In this document: positions 18,058 through 27,289 of the stretch, one piece after another | Layout: the number at the start of each line of letters is the position of its first letter | Position numbering within the stretch: position 1 is the stretch's first letter | NCBI RefSeq assembly: GCF_040358255.1 | Contig: NZ_CP132938.1 | Location: forward strand, 4,898,001 to 4,962,000 | Source: Tunturibacter gelidoferens | GTDB lineage: Bacteria > Acidobacteriota > Terriglobia > Terriglobales > Acidobacteriaceae | Direction: 5' to 3' | DNA: 64,000 nt | The notes under the pieces: model-generated | Database searches by the model: none | What the model saw: only the letters and a program-made list of their open reading frames with translations | Told to the model about the DNA's origin: nothing | Program-made: the position numbers and the translations under genes

Positions 18058-18170
18058 AGTTTGAGAACCGGTGATAGGCGAGTCTGACGTGCCGAAGGTC
18101 AGAGTGCAATTCACTGGCGCTTTTCTCTCTATAGTCAGTTCATCCCCGACTAACAATTGATGGTCAACGA
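18058..18170. repeat. Diverged direct repeat, copy A
   Basis: About 113 bases alignable with 18588-18708 at roughly 65-70 percent by eye. Both contain an operator-like inverted repeat, here TCTGAC, nine bases, GTCAGA. This copy lies upstream of the ECF sigma gene. Confidence 0.6.
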
Positions 18171-18587
18171 GTTAGCTCCGTGCGTATTCTTCGCGCCCAT
18201 CGCCGTTCGAGGGTCACGGCATGCCAGTGGAAGATAGAGAAGCGTTTGTGGGTTGTGAGGCTTCGCCAATTCGCTGGAAACGATAGGGATGACCCAGCAG
18301 GGGCTCAAGCCACGGATCGCTCCAAAACTGTGCGGAGTGAAGGAGTTTCAGCTTTCGCCGCGCACGTCACGCGAGGGAACGGCTGCAAGTTGCCTGTACG
18401 TCGCACGTCTGCTCTGGGCTGGGCACAAGCCAAGCGTGCAAATGCATCATTCGTCGTATCTTCTATGCGAGTGTTTGGTCTATGTAGTTTGCGGGCTGCC
18501 TTCGAGGCAAGCATAACGAGCAGGTAACGGTTTGAAACGCATGTCGTAGCGCTAAAGATTAACTCAGAACGCATCGATCTCCCCATC
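18171..18587. other. Gene-less stretch between the repeats
   Basis: About 420 bases with no convincing gene. It may be decayed sequence left between two copies of a duplicated promoter region. Confidence 0.35.
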
Positions 18588-18708
18588 AGTTTTGAAACTG
18601 GTTATAGGCCAATCTGACCGTGCCGAAGATCAGACTGCAATTCACCAAGGGTTTTCTTCGCATATCCGGCTCATTTCCATCTAAACATTTTATAATCAAT
18701 GATTTATG
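18588..18708. repeat. Diverged direct repeat, copy B
   Basis: Second copy of the 18058-18170 sequence, lying directly upstream of the ToxR-TPR gene at 18746. The conserved core has the near-palindrome TCTGAC, ten bases, ATCAGA. Its position suggests a regulator-binding site for the 18746 gene. Confidence 0.6.
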
Positions 18709-18745
18709 ACGATACATATTCTGTGGGTGCCAGCGCTGTGCGAAA

Positions 18746-20701
18746 ATGGCTGCAGCGCGAGACCTAAATGTGATGGAATCATTGCGGCAGACGCCCGTCG
18801 TTCGGTTCGGAACTTTTGAGGTTTCTTTCGCTTCGAACGAAATACGCAAAGCGGGTGTTAAAATCCGGGTCCAGCAGCAACCCCTGAGACTGCTGGAGAT
18901 ATTGCTCGGGCGGCCGGGAGAAGTCGTTACCAGGGAGGAGTTGCGGAGCCGAATATGGGCCGGCGAGAATTTTGGTGATTTCGACCAGGCTGTCAACATC
19001 GCCATTGCGAAGCTCCGAAGTGCGTTAGGTGACTCGGCCGAAAGTCCCCGATATATTGAGACACTTCCAAAACGTGGTTATCGCTTCATTGCGGAAGTGT
19101 CGGTTGTCGATACTGCGGGCCACGCGAATGCGCCAGAATCTGCGCCTGGAGATACAACCGGGATAGAGCCGGGGCCTCCTGGCCAAGGCGTAGCGCTAAC
19201 CGTTTCGCACAAACCCTGGCTAAGGCCGACACGCCGCGCCGTGGTCGTCACCGTAGTGGTCCTGAGTTTGGCAATTCTCGCAGTCTGGCTATTTCGATCC
19301 CGGGAACGCCCACTTGCCGGGATTCGATCCATAGCAGTGCTTCCGCTGGACAACCTCTCAGGCAATCCTTCGCAGGATTATTTTTCTGACGGCATGACCG
19401 ACGAGTTGATTACGGATCTGGCAAAGATCAAAGCTTTACGGGTCATCTCGCGCACCTCCGTCATGGGATACAAAGGAACGCACTCGCATCTTCCAGAAAT
19501 TGCGCGACAGTTGAACGTAGAGGCGGTCGTGGAAGGCTCGGTGCTCCGCGTTGGCGACCGGGTCCGAATTACGGCTCAATTGATCCAGGTACCGGCCGAC
19601 AGACACCTGTGGGCCGAGAGCTATGAGGGGAACCTCAGCGATACCTTAGCTCTCCAGAACAACGTAGCGCAAGCTATCGCAGAACAAATCCGGATCGAGG
19701 TGACACCGCAGGAGCAAGCTGCACTGAAAAGCGTGAAGACGATTGACCCCGCTACTTACGAGGATTATCTCAAGGGGCGATACTTTTGGAGCAAACGGAC
19801 AGCGGACGGCTTGAAGAAGGCCGTCGATTACTTCAACCTAGCCATCGCCCGAGAACCAAACTACCCTGCGGCCTACAGCGGCTTGGCGGACACGTATGCT
19901 CTTTTGGGAGATTGGCAATATGCGGTGATGCCCACCAAAGAGGCAGTGCCCAGAGCAAAGGCCGCCGCCGTGAAAGCTTTGGAACTGGACGATACGCTCA
20001 GCGAAGCGCACAATTCGCTTGGGTTCTGCCTAGACGGCTTCGACTGGAATTTTGATGCAGCTGACAGGGAATTCCGGCGAGCGATAGAGCTCAACCCAGG
20101 GTATGCATCCGCACATCATTGGTACGCCTGGCACCTTGCGTTGCTAGATCGTAATGACGACGCCCTCACCGAAATGAGAAAGGCCGCAAGTCTGGATCCG
20201 CTGTCCCTCAACATCAATTCGGATTTGGCCGAGCTTCTTCTTATTGCGCATTTTCCTGACGAATCGATCCAGCAGAGCCGGAAGACGATCGATATGGACC
20301 CTGCTTTTTCAGCGGCGCATAATCAACTCGGCCAGGGGTACTTGGCGAAGCATATGTACGCGGAAGCAATCGCAGAGCTGCAAAAGGCGATCCAGCTCTC
20401 CGGAGACAGTCCGATATTTACCGCGAACCTGGCTCGCGCCTACGTCGCAGCGAACAGAAAAGCAGATGCGGTGGAGCTGCTAAACGATCTTAAACGAAGC
20501 TCGGTCCCTGGCTATCCGCTTGCCGCGGAGATTGCGATGGTCTATACCGCCCTGGGCGACAAGGACCACGCCATGACATGGCTCGAAAAAGGTTATGAAG
20601 AGCGATTTAATCCAGGCGTCCTGCTGCGGTCCTGCTTCGACCCAATACGCTCCGACCCGCGCTTCAAAGACCTTGTGCGTCGGATTGGGCTTCCGTCGTA
20701 A
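18746..20701 (+). CDS. ToxR-type winged-helix regulator with TolB-like and TPR domains
   Basis: A 651-residue protein. The winged helix lies at about residues 18-115 (VRFGTFEVSF, then LLGRPGEVVTREELRSRIW, then LPKRGYRFIAEV). One membrane span lies near residue 165 (RAVVVTVVVLSLAILAVWLF). A FlgO/TolB-like domain follows (IRSIAVLPLDNLSGNPSQDY, then RVISRTSVMGYKG, then VVEGSVLRVGDRVRITAQL). TPR repeats then run to the end. This is a common one-component regulator or adenylate-cyclase-associated layout in Acidobacteria. The start may instead be the ATG at 18773. It is the second such regulator in the window; the targets are not evident, although the repeat at 18588 is a candidate site. Confidence 0.87.
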   Translation: MAAARDLNVMESLRQTPVVRFGTFEVSFASNEIRKAGVKIRVQQQPLRLLEILLGRPGEVVTREELRSRIWAGENFGDFDQAVNIAIAKLRSALGDSAESPRYIETLPKRGYRFIAEVSVVDTAGHANAPESAPGDTTGIEPGPPGQGVALTVSHKPWLRPTRRAVVVTVVVLSLAILAVWLFRSRERPLAGIRSIAVLPLDNLSGNPSQDYFSDGMTDELITDLAKIKALRVISRTSVMGYKGTHSHLPEIARQLNVEAVVEGSVLRVGDRVRITAQLIQVPADRHLWAESYEGNLSDTLALQNNVAQAIAEQIRIEVTPQEQAALKSVKTIDPATYEDYLKGRYFWSKRTADGLKKAVDYFNLAIAREPNYPAAYSGLADTYALLGDWQYAVMPTKEAVPRAKAAAVKALELDDTLSEAHNSLGFCLDGFDWNFDAADREFRRAIELNPGYASAHHWYAWHLALLDRNDDALTEMRKAASLDPLSLNINSDLAELLLIAHFPDESIQQSRKTIDMDPAFSAAHNQLGQGYLAKHMYAEAIAELQKAIQLSGDSPIFTANLARAYVAANRKADAVELLNDLKRSSVPGYPLAAEIAMVYTALGDKDHAMTWLEKGYEERFNPGVLLRSCFDPIRSDPRFKDLVRRIGLPS

Positions 20702-20933
20702 ATTCGCGCGAGGCTATCTTGCGTCTCTCGACTCCACAACGTTGTCTCGTATAAAAGCGACCTGGCAAAAGACGCAGCGAAGATTTGCCTTCTGATTTTT
20801 GGTTCACTTGGACTCCGGCCCCTCGTCCGCTCGCCGCAAATTTATTTGATGAATCTTCTCAGGTTGCAGGAATAAACGCATTCCTCGGCAGTTTCCACTT
20901 GATAAGCCGTAAAGACATCTCTGGAGTCTCACC

Positions 20934-21705
20934 ATGTCCTTGCTACACCGCCATACCCTGACTCTCCTCACGTCGCTCTGCACCACCGCCTGCATTGCTA
21001 GTCTCCTCAGGATTTGGCCGGTTCGACTTCGTCTCCGCCAACGCCACAGATTTTTGCGCCCGGCGTGGTATCCGGTCCGGCGAATGACGGCTCCCCTGCG
21101 TTTTCGCCGGATGGCAATACGATCTTCTTTACACGCAGCACTGCGAACTGGGGAGTGATTGTCGAGTCGCACAAGATCCGGGGTGACTGGTCACAACCGA
21201 CGCTTGCTCCGTTCTCCGGCGAATGGCCGGAAAGCCCTTTTCAATCATCAATGGCGGCTCCGGCGCAGATCAGGCTATCGAGGCAGACGGCATACTGCAC
21301 GGCTACGGCAATCGTGCGGTCCCCCAAAACGGCGGAGGCAACGATCGTCCCAACACGACGGCGGACCCTCGGCTAGGGCACAAGACCCTCTCCGAATTCT
21401 TCAATACGGCAGCCTTCGCTCCTCAACCCCTCGGAACGATAGGGAACACCCAGCGCAACTCGCTGTTTGGCCCCGACTTCCGCCACGTCGACCTCTCCAT
21501 CTCCAAGAACTTTCCTGTGACAGAACGGGTCAACCTCCAGTTCCGAGTGGAAAGCTTCAGTATCTCAAACACGCCGAACTTCTTCATTGCGAATAACAAC
21601 AGCGGCAATCAACAGTTTGGCAACGCTGCTTTTGGTACTATCTCGGCTACCGATCCAAACTACGTTCCCCGGCAATATCAGTTCGTACTGCAAGCACAGT
21701 TCTAA
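20934..21705 (+). pseudogene. PD40 protein / TonB-receptor chimeric pseudogene
   Basis: Two gene pieces are joined. Bases 20934 to about 21000 give a signal-peptide-like start (MSLLHRHTLTLLTSL). After a frameshift near 21005 come about 70 residues of a PD40 (TolB-like) beta-propeller protein (SPAFSPDGNTIFFTRS, then W, then LAPFSGEW). Near 21225-21240 this changes frame into the last 155 or so residues of an Oar-like TonB-dependent receptor (FFNTAAFAPQPLGTIGNTQR, then FGPDFRHVDLSISKNF, ending QYQFVLQAQF). A deletion most simply explains the fusion of the 5' end of one gene to the 3' end of another. Not functional as read. Confidence 0.8.
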
Positions 21706-21721
21706 CCTAACGCACCCCCGA

Positions 21722-21768
21722 CCCGTCGATGAAGAGAGACCCTCTTCTCCGACGGGTTCTTCCTTCTT
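21722..21768 (+). terminator. Rho-independent terminator after the receptor remnant
   Basis: CCCGTCG and GAAGAG pair with CTCTTC and CGACGGG around a short loop, followed by a pyrimidine/T-rich run (TTCTTCCTTCTT). It retains the form of the receptor gene's original terminator. Confidence 0.75.
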
Positions 21769-22303
21769 AGCGTCATACTTCGTTTATCTCAGGCATTTCA
21801 TTTGACTGATTCGATCACGTAGCCTTGCTACGCAGTCATATCGACCTGAATCTCTACGTCTTGCGGAGTATCCGTCTCAAAGATGGAGGCGAGCCGGCTA
21901 CCTTAGAAACTCGCTCTATCCGATGTTTGCGTTTGATACTCCAGCTGTACTTGATCCCCTTCGCCGCATCGAAAACCCATGGAAATACTCTGCCCTAGGC
22001 GATCGCTGCTGTTTCTCCTCGTCGGACTGTATAAGTCAACATCGCGCGAAGCGACGCCGGGACGCCTCTGGTCGCCGGTGCTCGACCAAAAGACATGTTG
22101 ATTGACAGATATTCGGCTAAGCGACATTCATACCAATGTTTCAGACGATGTCAAATATTGACATACATTGGTCCATGCCATTCTTGGTACCTGTGCGCCA
22201 CGCCCCTCACGCTGTCGGATCTGAAAGCTCAGTCATTCGACTGAATTCATCGTGGGGAAATGCACGATCACATCGCTCGAAAAAAGGTTAATTCAACCGC
22301 ACT
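21769..22303. other. Gene-less stretch with nested palindrome
   Basis: No gene is recognised. At 22133-22171 the sequence holds an outer pair CCAATGT/ACATTGG and an inner perfect palindrome ATGTCAA-ATA-TTGACAT (22148-22164). This suggests a protein-binding site or a promoter-proximal operator; no gene start is close enough to assign it. Confidence 0.5.
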
Positions 22304-22753
22304 TTACTTTTTGAAGACCTGCATCAGGAGCTCTGACTGAACCTCATTCAACTGCTTTAGTGTCACTTCCAAAGCCGGTCGGTCTTCATACGTAGCCGCG
22401 CTGAGAATGCCTTTGAGACGAAAGGAGGCGCGCCGCATGAGCAGCTCGGCATCTCTTAGCTTTTTGCTGTCATCGGTAATGCCGGCATGGATCTTCTCGG
22501 CATATCGCTGCACGAGCTGGATGGTCTGTGAAGCCTGCCCGGACTCACCGGAGTTAAACTGCTTGCCGGCCAGATCCGTCATCTGGCTCACGAGCTCGGC
22601 ATAGAGAAAGCATCTGTCTCTAGGCTGAGCTTGATCCGCTTTAACGTGAAGCGCGGCGAGAGTGGTTGCACTGTCACCCTCGTCTGAGGCGGAAGCGCAG
22701 GCACAAGTCAGCGAGAGGATGGCTATAACTATGACAGTAGACAAGAATCGCAT
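22304..22753 (-). CDS. Small secreted or periplasmic helical protein
   Basis: About 149 residues from the ATG at 22753 (an earlier start at 22771 is possible). A hydrophobic signal segment (FLSTVIVIAILSLTCACASA) includes cysteines, so a lipoprotein is possible, although the lipobox is weak. The mature chain is helical and charged, ending VQSELLMQVFKK. Similar short secreted helical proteins are frequent hypotheticals in Acidobacteria; the function is unknown. It stands alone, with nothing on the same strand within 300 bases upstream. Confidence 0.6.
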   Translation of the reverse strand: MRFLSTVIVIAILSLTCACASASDEGDSATTLAALHVKADQAQPRDRCFLYAELVSQMTDLAGKQFNSGESGQASQTIQLVQRYAEKIHAGITDDSKKLRDAELLMRRASFRLKGILSAATYEDRPALEVTLKQLNEVQSELLMQVFKK

Positions 22754-23058
22754 CTTGCACCTAACGAACAACCAATTCTAAAGACGCACAAGTTTTCTGA
22801 GCCGCCGCGCACCTCGTCCGGTCCCTTCGGGAAGGCAAAAATTCAGCTAAATCTCTGCTACACTTCCATCAATTTTGGCAAACGGACTTCGTGCCTATAC
22901 GAAATGAAAGGACAGCGCCAGCCGTTGCCATTAACCAACCGGGGCGATGGGGTTGGAGTCCTCGACAGAGGCACTCGAGCCGCGGGCCACTACTGAGATC
23001 CGATGCGGAACCGAGTCCGCACGTAATGAACCGTCGGGAGTGCTCACAGCACAGACTG

Positions 23059-24348
23059 TCACAGTGTTTTCAAGAAGGTAATCAACTCCTCTTTTTCTTC
23101 GGGACTCAACTCTCTAAAACGTCTGGCGGGCTGGCGGGCTTCGCCATCGTGACGCGAGATAGCATTATCAACAGATAATGACCCCAAGTCGTGCATGAAG
23201 CGGGCCTTTGTACGTAATCCCCAAAGCGGCGCAGTTCTTAATTTGTTGGCCGTGTCCTGGGGTCCAACCTGGACAATTCCATCTCCGGTTCCGATGTCAT
23301 GCAGCAAGAAGTCGCTAAATGGATGGATTATTTTATCCCCAAGAGCCTCTGGAACAGTAAACATGCCACCATCTATAACTGTGCCTGGAGGGGCCGTGGT
23401 GATGGATTGCACATGGCAAACACTACAACCGACTCGCCTAAAAAGTTCTCCTCCTCTTAACGCTGCGGGGGTCGCGGCAAGCACTGTGTCTCGAGGTGGA
23501 ACCATAGTGCCGCGTATGAACTGAGCAAAGTGGTCGATGTCAGCCAACCCAAGATCGTCTGGCTGATCTTCCACGCCCGTCGTGGTGTTGAGGACGTTAG
23601 TAACATTTGTAGGGCGTAGCCGGTTACTGATTCCCATCTCGTTGAGATAAGCATCGCCAATAAAGGAGAGCAAGCTGCTGTGTTGGTCCTTCCAACCGAA
23701 CCGTCCCACGCGGGTCTGTCCAGGAGCCTCGAAAATCGGGGCCTGTACAACTTCCCCATGAACTCTCCCTTCGCTCAACTCCGGTTGTTCCTCGGCGATT
23801 GCGATCAGCGTCTTGTCGTCGATGGCTTCCACAAATCCATCCCCCAGGGTGTTGAGGGCAGCGCGTAATGTGCGGATGTTTTCTGTCGCAGGTATGGTCT
23901 CCTGGGCTTCCGGACCGATAGCGCGATCGTTGACAATCGACCTGCCGGTAATCGTGTTTTTCCCGTCGTTGATAAAGATGGTTGGGTTTACGAAATTGCC
24001 ATTTTCATCATTGTGCCCAACCCGGAGTTCCGTGATCTGGCTGGCTGCCCCACTATTCGGATTTTGATGACAAGTGACGCAGCTCGTTGCGTTGTACACA
24101 GGTCCAAGTCCATTCGCGACCGTCTCGTTTTGCTCATAGACCTGCTGATCCCGAGCAAACGTGTCTCCAGTTGGCTCGGCGATTCCATTGCTGACACTTT
24201 GTGCGCTATTGAAGCTGGGAGTGTTGAACCCGGCCGGCGCTTCAGTTGCTGACTTCGCTGCGACTCTAACGAGTCCCGCACCCAACGCGATCAATATCGC
24301 GAAAAGGCAAGAACAGAGGAGAACCTTTCTCCAATGGGGTATGAGCAT
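23059..24348 (-). CDS. Di-haem oxidoreductase (DUF1111, MauG-like)
   Basis: About 429 residues, exported by an N-terminal hydrophobic signal/anchor (VLLCSCLFAILIALGAGLV). Two haem-c sites are visible, C-V-T-C-H near residue 90 and C-S-V-C-H near residue 310. The family segment LRTAPLWGLRTKARFMHDLG lies near the end. This fits the DUF1111 di-haem thiol-oxidoreductase/peroxidase-like group, related to MauG and cytochrome c peroxidase, acting in the periplasm. The start at 24348 is supported by GGAGG seven bases upstream. It is isolated, with no obvious redox partner next to it. The physiological substrate is unknown. Confidence 0.85.
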   Translation of the reverse strand: MLIPHWRKVLLCSCLFAILIALGAGLVRVAAKSATEAPAGFNTPSFNSAQSVSNGIAEPTGDTFARDQQVYEQNETVANGLGPVYNATSCVTCHQNPNSGAASQITELRVGHNDENGNFVNPTIFINDGKNTITGRSIVNDRAIGPEAQETIPATENIRTLRAALNTLGDGFVEAIDDKTLIAIAEEQPELSEGRVHGEVVQAPIFEAPGQTRVGRFGWKDQHSSLLSFIGDAYLNEMGISNRLRPTNVTNVLNTTTGVEDQPDDLGLADIDHFAQFIRGTMVPPRDTVLAATPAALRGGELFRRVGCSVCHVQSITTAPPGTVIDGGMFTVPEALGDKIIHPFSDFLLHDIGTGDGIVQVGPQDTANKLRTAPLWGLRTKARFMHDLGSLSVDNAISRHDGEARQPARRFRELSPEEKEELITFLKTL

Positions 24349-24369
24349 GAGCGTTCCTCCAAAAGACAC

Positions 24370-24929
24370 CAGTCGCCTACGAACGTTCGGGACGTAAACT
24401 GGCTGGTCCGTTACCTCAAATCCTCAAAGCCATAACAGAACGACCGGCAAGTGAACCAGAAGTCAGAAGTCCTGTACGTATCCAAACTGGGTTGCGCAAA
24501 GATTATTCCCATCGCGGAGCAGAAAATTTCCGAAGAGGAAGAATAGAGCGGTTCTGACTGTACAGTCCTGGGTAATTACTCAACGGGGAACGGGATGCGG
24601 CAAAGAGGTGCAGGAAAAGGCGGGGTTTGTTGGCATCATCATTTTGCTGGTCGATCAAAAGAGTTTTCACACGATGGCAAAACGCCTTGAGAAGCAGGGT
24701 CTCGCTCGAGCCCTGCTAAGCAAGGTGTAAACCGACTCCCACGATTTACAACCAGATGGTCGACTTTTCTCTTAGACATACCTGTCTCTTCACGATTGAG
24801 CGATCCGTGGCCTTTGGGCATCGAGCATTCCTACCGTAAACCGAATTGCTTTCAGCCTATTCCATAATTTGAGGACGAATTTGGAATAACGGTGACCTTG
24901 CTCAGTTTTGTACTGCAGAGGAAATCACT
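24370..24929. other. Gene-less stretch with an open remnant
   Basis: No full gene is seen. A plus-strand open frame ending at 24730 encodes a stretch ending GIIILLVDQKSFHTMAKRL plus about 12 more residues, without a convincing start. It could be a decayed small gene. The TIGR03118 gene promoter should lie at the right end. Confidence 0.35.
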
Positions 24930-26651
24930 ATGTTGAACAGTAACTCTATGTCGTACTTCTCTGATATATCCGCCTCGTTCGGGAGAACTTTATCTTCCTT
25001 CAACCCCATAGCGAATAAGAACTGGTTCCGCCCTGGTGCGGTCCTTGCCCTGTCTGGCATTTTCTCGATCGGGGCCCTAGCGCAAACTAGCAGCACGTAT
25101 GTGCAGACAAACATCATTTCGGACGGTGCGACGGTAAAAGCACTCGTTACCGATCCCACGCTAATCAATCCCTGGGGCGTTTCAGTCGGTCCGGCTATCT
25201 GGATCGATAAGGCTGGCAGTGGCTCGGTGGCGGTCGACACCGCCGCTGGTGCCACTGCGGTACCGTTGCTGCCGTCGGTCACGATACCTGCGGCAGCTCC
25301 CGCGCCGGCGCAAGGCAGTCCGAGCGGCACGGTATATAACAGCAACAGCGCTATCTTCGACATTCCGGGCAGCACATCGGCCTTGTTCCTCTTCGGCACC
25401 CTTGACGGCACGATCGCCGCCTGGAATGTGAACAGCGGGACGCAAGCGGTGACGGTGGTCAATAACTCCGCCAAGGCCTCTTACACCGACATCGCGCTCG
25501 ACACCAACGCAACCGGAACGTTCCTGCTTGCCGCTAACTTCAGACAAGGCACCGTGGACGTCTTCGACAGCACTTTTGCTGCGCACGTTCTTACAGGTAG
25601 CTTTGCCGATCCGACATTGCCCGCGGGCTATTCGCCCTTTGGCATCCACGGCATCGGCGGAAATGTCTATGTGACCTATGCCCAGGTCAACACCGCCACT
25701 GGTGAGAGCGTGGGTGCCGGTCTCGGCTATGTCAATGAGTTCGACAACAATGGAAACTTCATCGCGCGAGTCGCCAGTCAAAGCGTATTGAATGCGCCGT
25801 GGGGGATGGCGCTTGCTCCCGCGGGCTTTGGTAGCTTCGGTGGCGACCTTCTGATCGGCAACTTCGGAGACGGCGTGATAAACGCTTTCGATCCCGAGAC
25901 GTTTGCGCTGATCGGCTCGTTGAACACAAGCGCGGGCACCCCGATCGCGAACATCGGCCTGTGGGAGATATTCTTCGGACAGAACAGCGGCCAGACCACC
26001 ACGCTGGGCGATCCCAACACCCTGTACTTCGCGGCCGGTATCAACGGAGAGAAGGGCGGTCTCTTCGGCTCGATCGCGGTCGTCCAGCCGGCAGCGGCCA
26101 ACTTCACCCTTCAAGCGTCCGCCAATTCGGTTACAGTCGCTACAGGGCAGACGGCCGGGAACGTGACGCTGTCACTCGCCGCAGCGAACGGGTTCACAGG
26201 CCCTGTGACCTTTTCCTGCACACCTGCCTCGGTCACCTGCACCTTCAGTCAGCCGTCGGTCACGCTTTCCGGCTCTGGCACAACCTCGGTTACGGTAGCC
26301 ATCGCTCCAACAGCTACATCAGCTCCACCAACGGGTGGTGGTTATAACAGATCTTCCAATCATTCTGTCAATTTGTTCCAGTCACGGGCCGGCATCACCC
26401 TAGCATTCATCGGCCCAGCCGGTCTGCTTGCATTCGCCAGTCTGAAGCGCAAATCGATCCTCGCAGGGGGATCTCTCTTTGCTCTCCTGCTGGTAGCGGC
26501 TACGGCAGCAATCGCCGGTTGCTCTTCGTCAGCTTCTCCGCAGCAGGCAGCTAGTACGACTCCCGTGGCACCCGCTTCGACACAGGTTACGGTCAATGCA
26601 ATCTCGGGGGCGATTACACAAAGCGTCATGGTCACTCTAACTGTGCAATAG
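24930..26651 (+). CDS. TIGR03118-family surface protein with Ig-like tail
   Basis: A 573-residue exported protein with an AGAGGAAA ribosome site. After a long signal region (VLALSGIFSIGALAQ), the TIGR03118 propeller-like domain spans about residues 55-390 (LVTDPTLINPWGVSVGP, NAPWGMALAPAGFGSFGGDL and LYFAAGINGEKGGLFGSI are typical). A beta-sandwich segment follows (VTLSLAAANGFTGPVTFSC). The end has an unusual layout: membrane helix, basic K-R-K, a second helix ending A-G-C-S-S-S, a Pro/Thr linker and a final beta strand (SVMVTLTVQ). The same C-terminal plan occurs in the 39831 gene. Function unknown; likely cell-surface anchored. Confidence 0.83.
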   Translation: MLNSNSMSYFSDISASFGRTLSSFNPIANKNWFRPGAVLALSGIFSIGALAQTSSTYVQTNIISDGATVKALVTDPTLINPWGVSVGPAIWIDKAGSGSVAVDTAAGATAVPLLPSVTIPAAAPAPAQGSPSGTVYNSNSAIFDIPGSTSALFLFGTLDGTIAAWNVNSGTQAVTVVNNSAKASYTDIALDTNATGTFLLAANFRQGTVDVFDSTFAAHVLTGSFADPTLPAGYSPFGIHGIGGNVYVTYAQVNTATGESVGAGLGYVNEFDNNGNFIARVASQSVLNAPWGMALAPAGFGSFGGDLLIGNFGDGVINAFDPETFALIGSLNTSAGTPIANIGLWEIFFGQNSGQTTTLGDPNTLYFAAGINGEKGGLFGSIAVVQPAAANFTLQASANSVTVATGQTAGNVTLSLAAANGFTGPVTFSCTPASVTCTFSQPSVTLSGSGTTSVTVAIAPTATSAPPTGGGYNRSSNHSVNLFQSRAGITLAFIGPAGLLAFASLKRKSILAGGSLFALLLVAATAAIAGCSSSASPQQAASTTPVAPASTQVTVNAISGAITQSVMVTLTVQ

Positions 26652-26669
26652 CTAAGATTTCGCGCTATC

Positions 26670-26693
26670 AAGGGCTGCCGAGAGGCAGCCCTT
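26670..26693. terminator. Hairpin terminator after the TIGR03118 gene
   Basis: A ten-base perfect stem (AAGGGCTGCC / GGCAGCCCTT) with a GAGA loop lies 19 bases after the stop. There is only a short T-run. Confidence 0.75.
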
Positions 26694-26954
26694 GCCTTCG
26701 CTGGAGAGGAACCTTTATAAACTTTTGCGCATAGCAATTCAGAAACAGGCGGCTAAGAAAAAGCTTAGTCGGTTGCGGGAGTGTGCGCTGAGCTACTACT
26801 CGTGCAATCGATGCCGAATGGCCACCATCTCTGCGGCGTCGAACGAAGCCCCATTCTGTTCATAGTGGATAGGGTCGTGATCCCTGGGTGTTGAAACTGA
26901 TGATCCGACAAATTAGTTGTCAAGAAAGCCTAAAGTAATTTCCCAAAAAGAAAT

Positions 26955-27128
26955 TCACGAATCGTGCTGTGAGCCTTCCAGAGCCCTCATTGTTTTGGTC
27001 AGGATCTGTTGTGGAGATAAATGGCAACGCGACAGCATCTCAACTGCGAGCGTGAGAGCCATTCTCTGCTCCCCGAAAAGTGCTCTCCACATATACTCTT
27101 CATTTGCCTGAAGTTCTTTGCGTGTCAT
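26955..27128 (-). CDS. 57-residue protein, copy 2 of a paralogous pair
   Basis: A 57-residue protein starting MTRKELQANEEYMWRAL, gaplessly alignable with the one at 15963-16136. It has the same AGGAGGG site and the same upstream blocks (GAAGATGG with TTTGCCAATT, CTTGCACA, TCACACTAA at roughly 27177-27231). The start was set at the conserved ATG rather than the longer frame to 27221, because the leader DNA is conserved as non-coding (gaps break the frame). It is predicted helical and cytoplasmic. It lies 161 bases downstream of the anti-sigma gene on the same strand, so it could be the last gene of a sigma/anti-sigma operon or have its own promoter. No family is recognised. Confidence 0.7.
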   Translation of the reverse strand: MTRKELQANEEYMWRALFGEQRMALTLAVEMLSRCHLSPQQILTKTMRALEGSQHDS

Positions 27129-27289
27129 GAATGTGCCCTCCTGCAAGGGGTTAATAGGACCCAGTTCGCCGGCAATTAGTGTGAGCTCGCTTCGTGATGT
27201 GCAAGAAAGAGGAATTGGCAAACCATCTTCTAGTCTCTCGTTCGCGTCGTCCTTGGACCTTGAGGTACCGGCATCTGCTGTTGAGGCAA

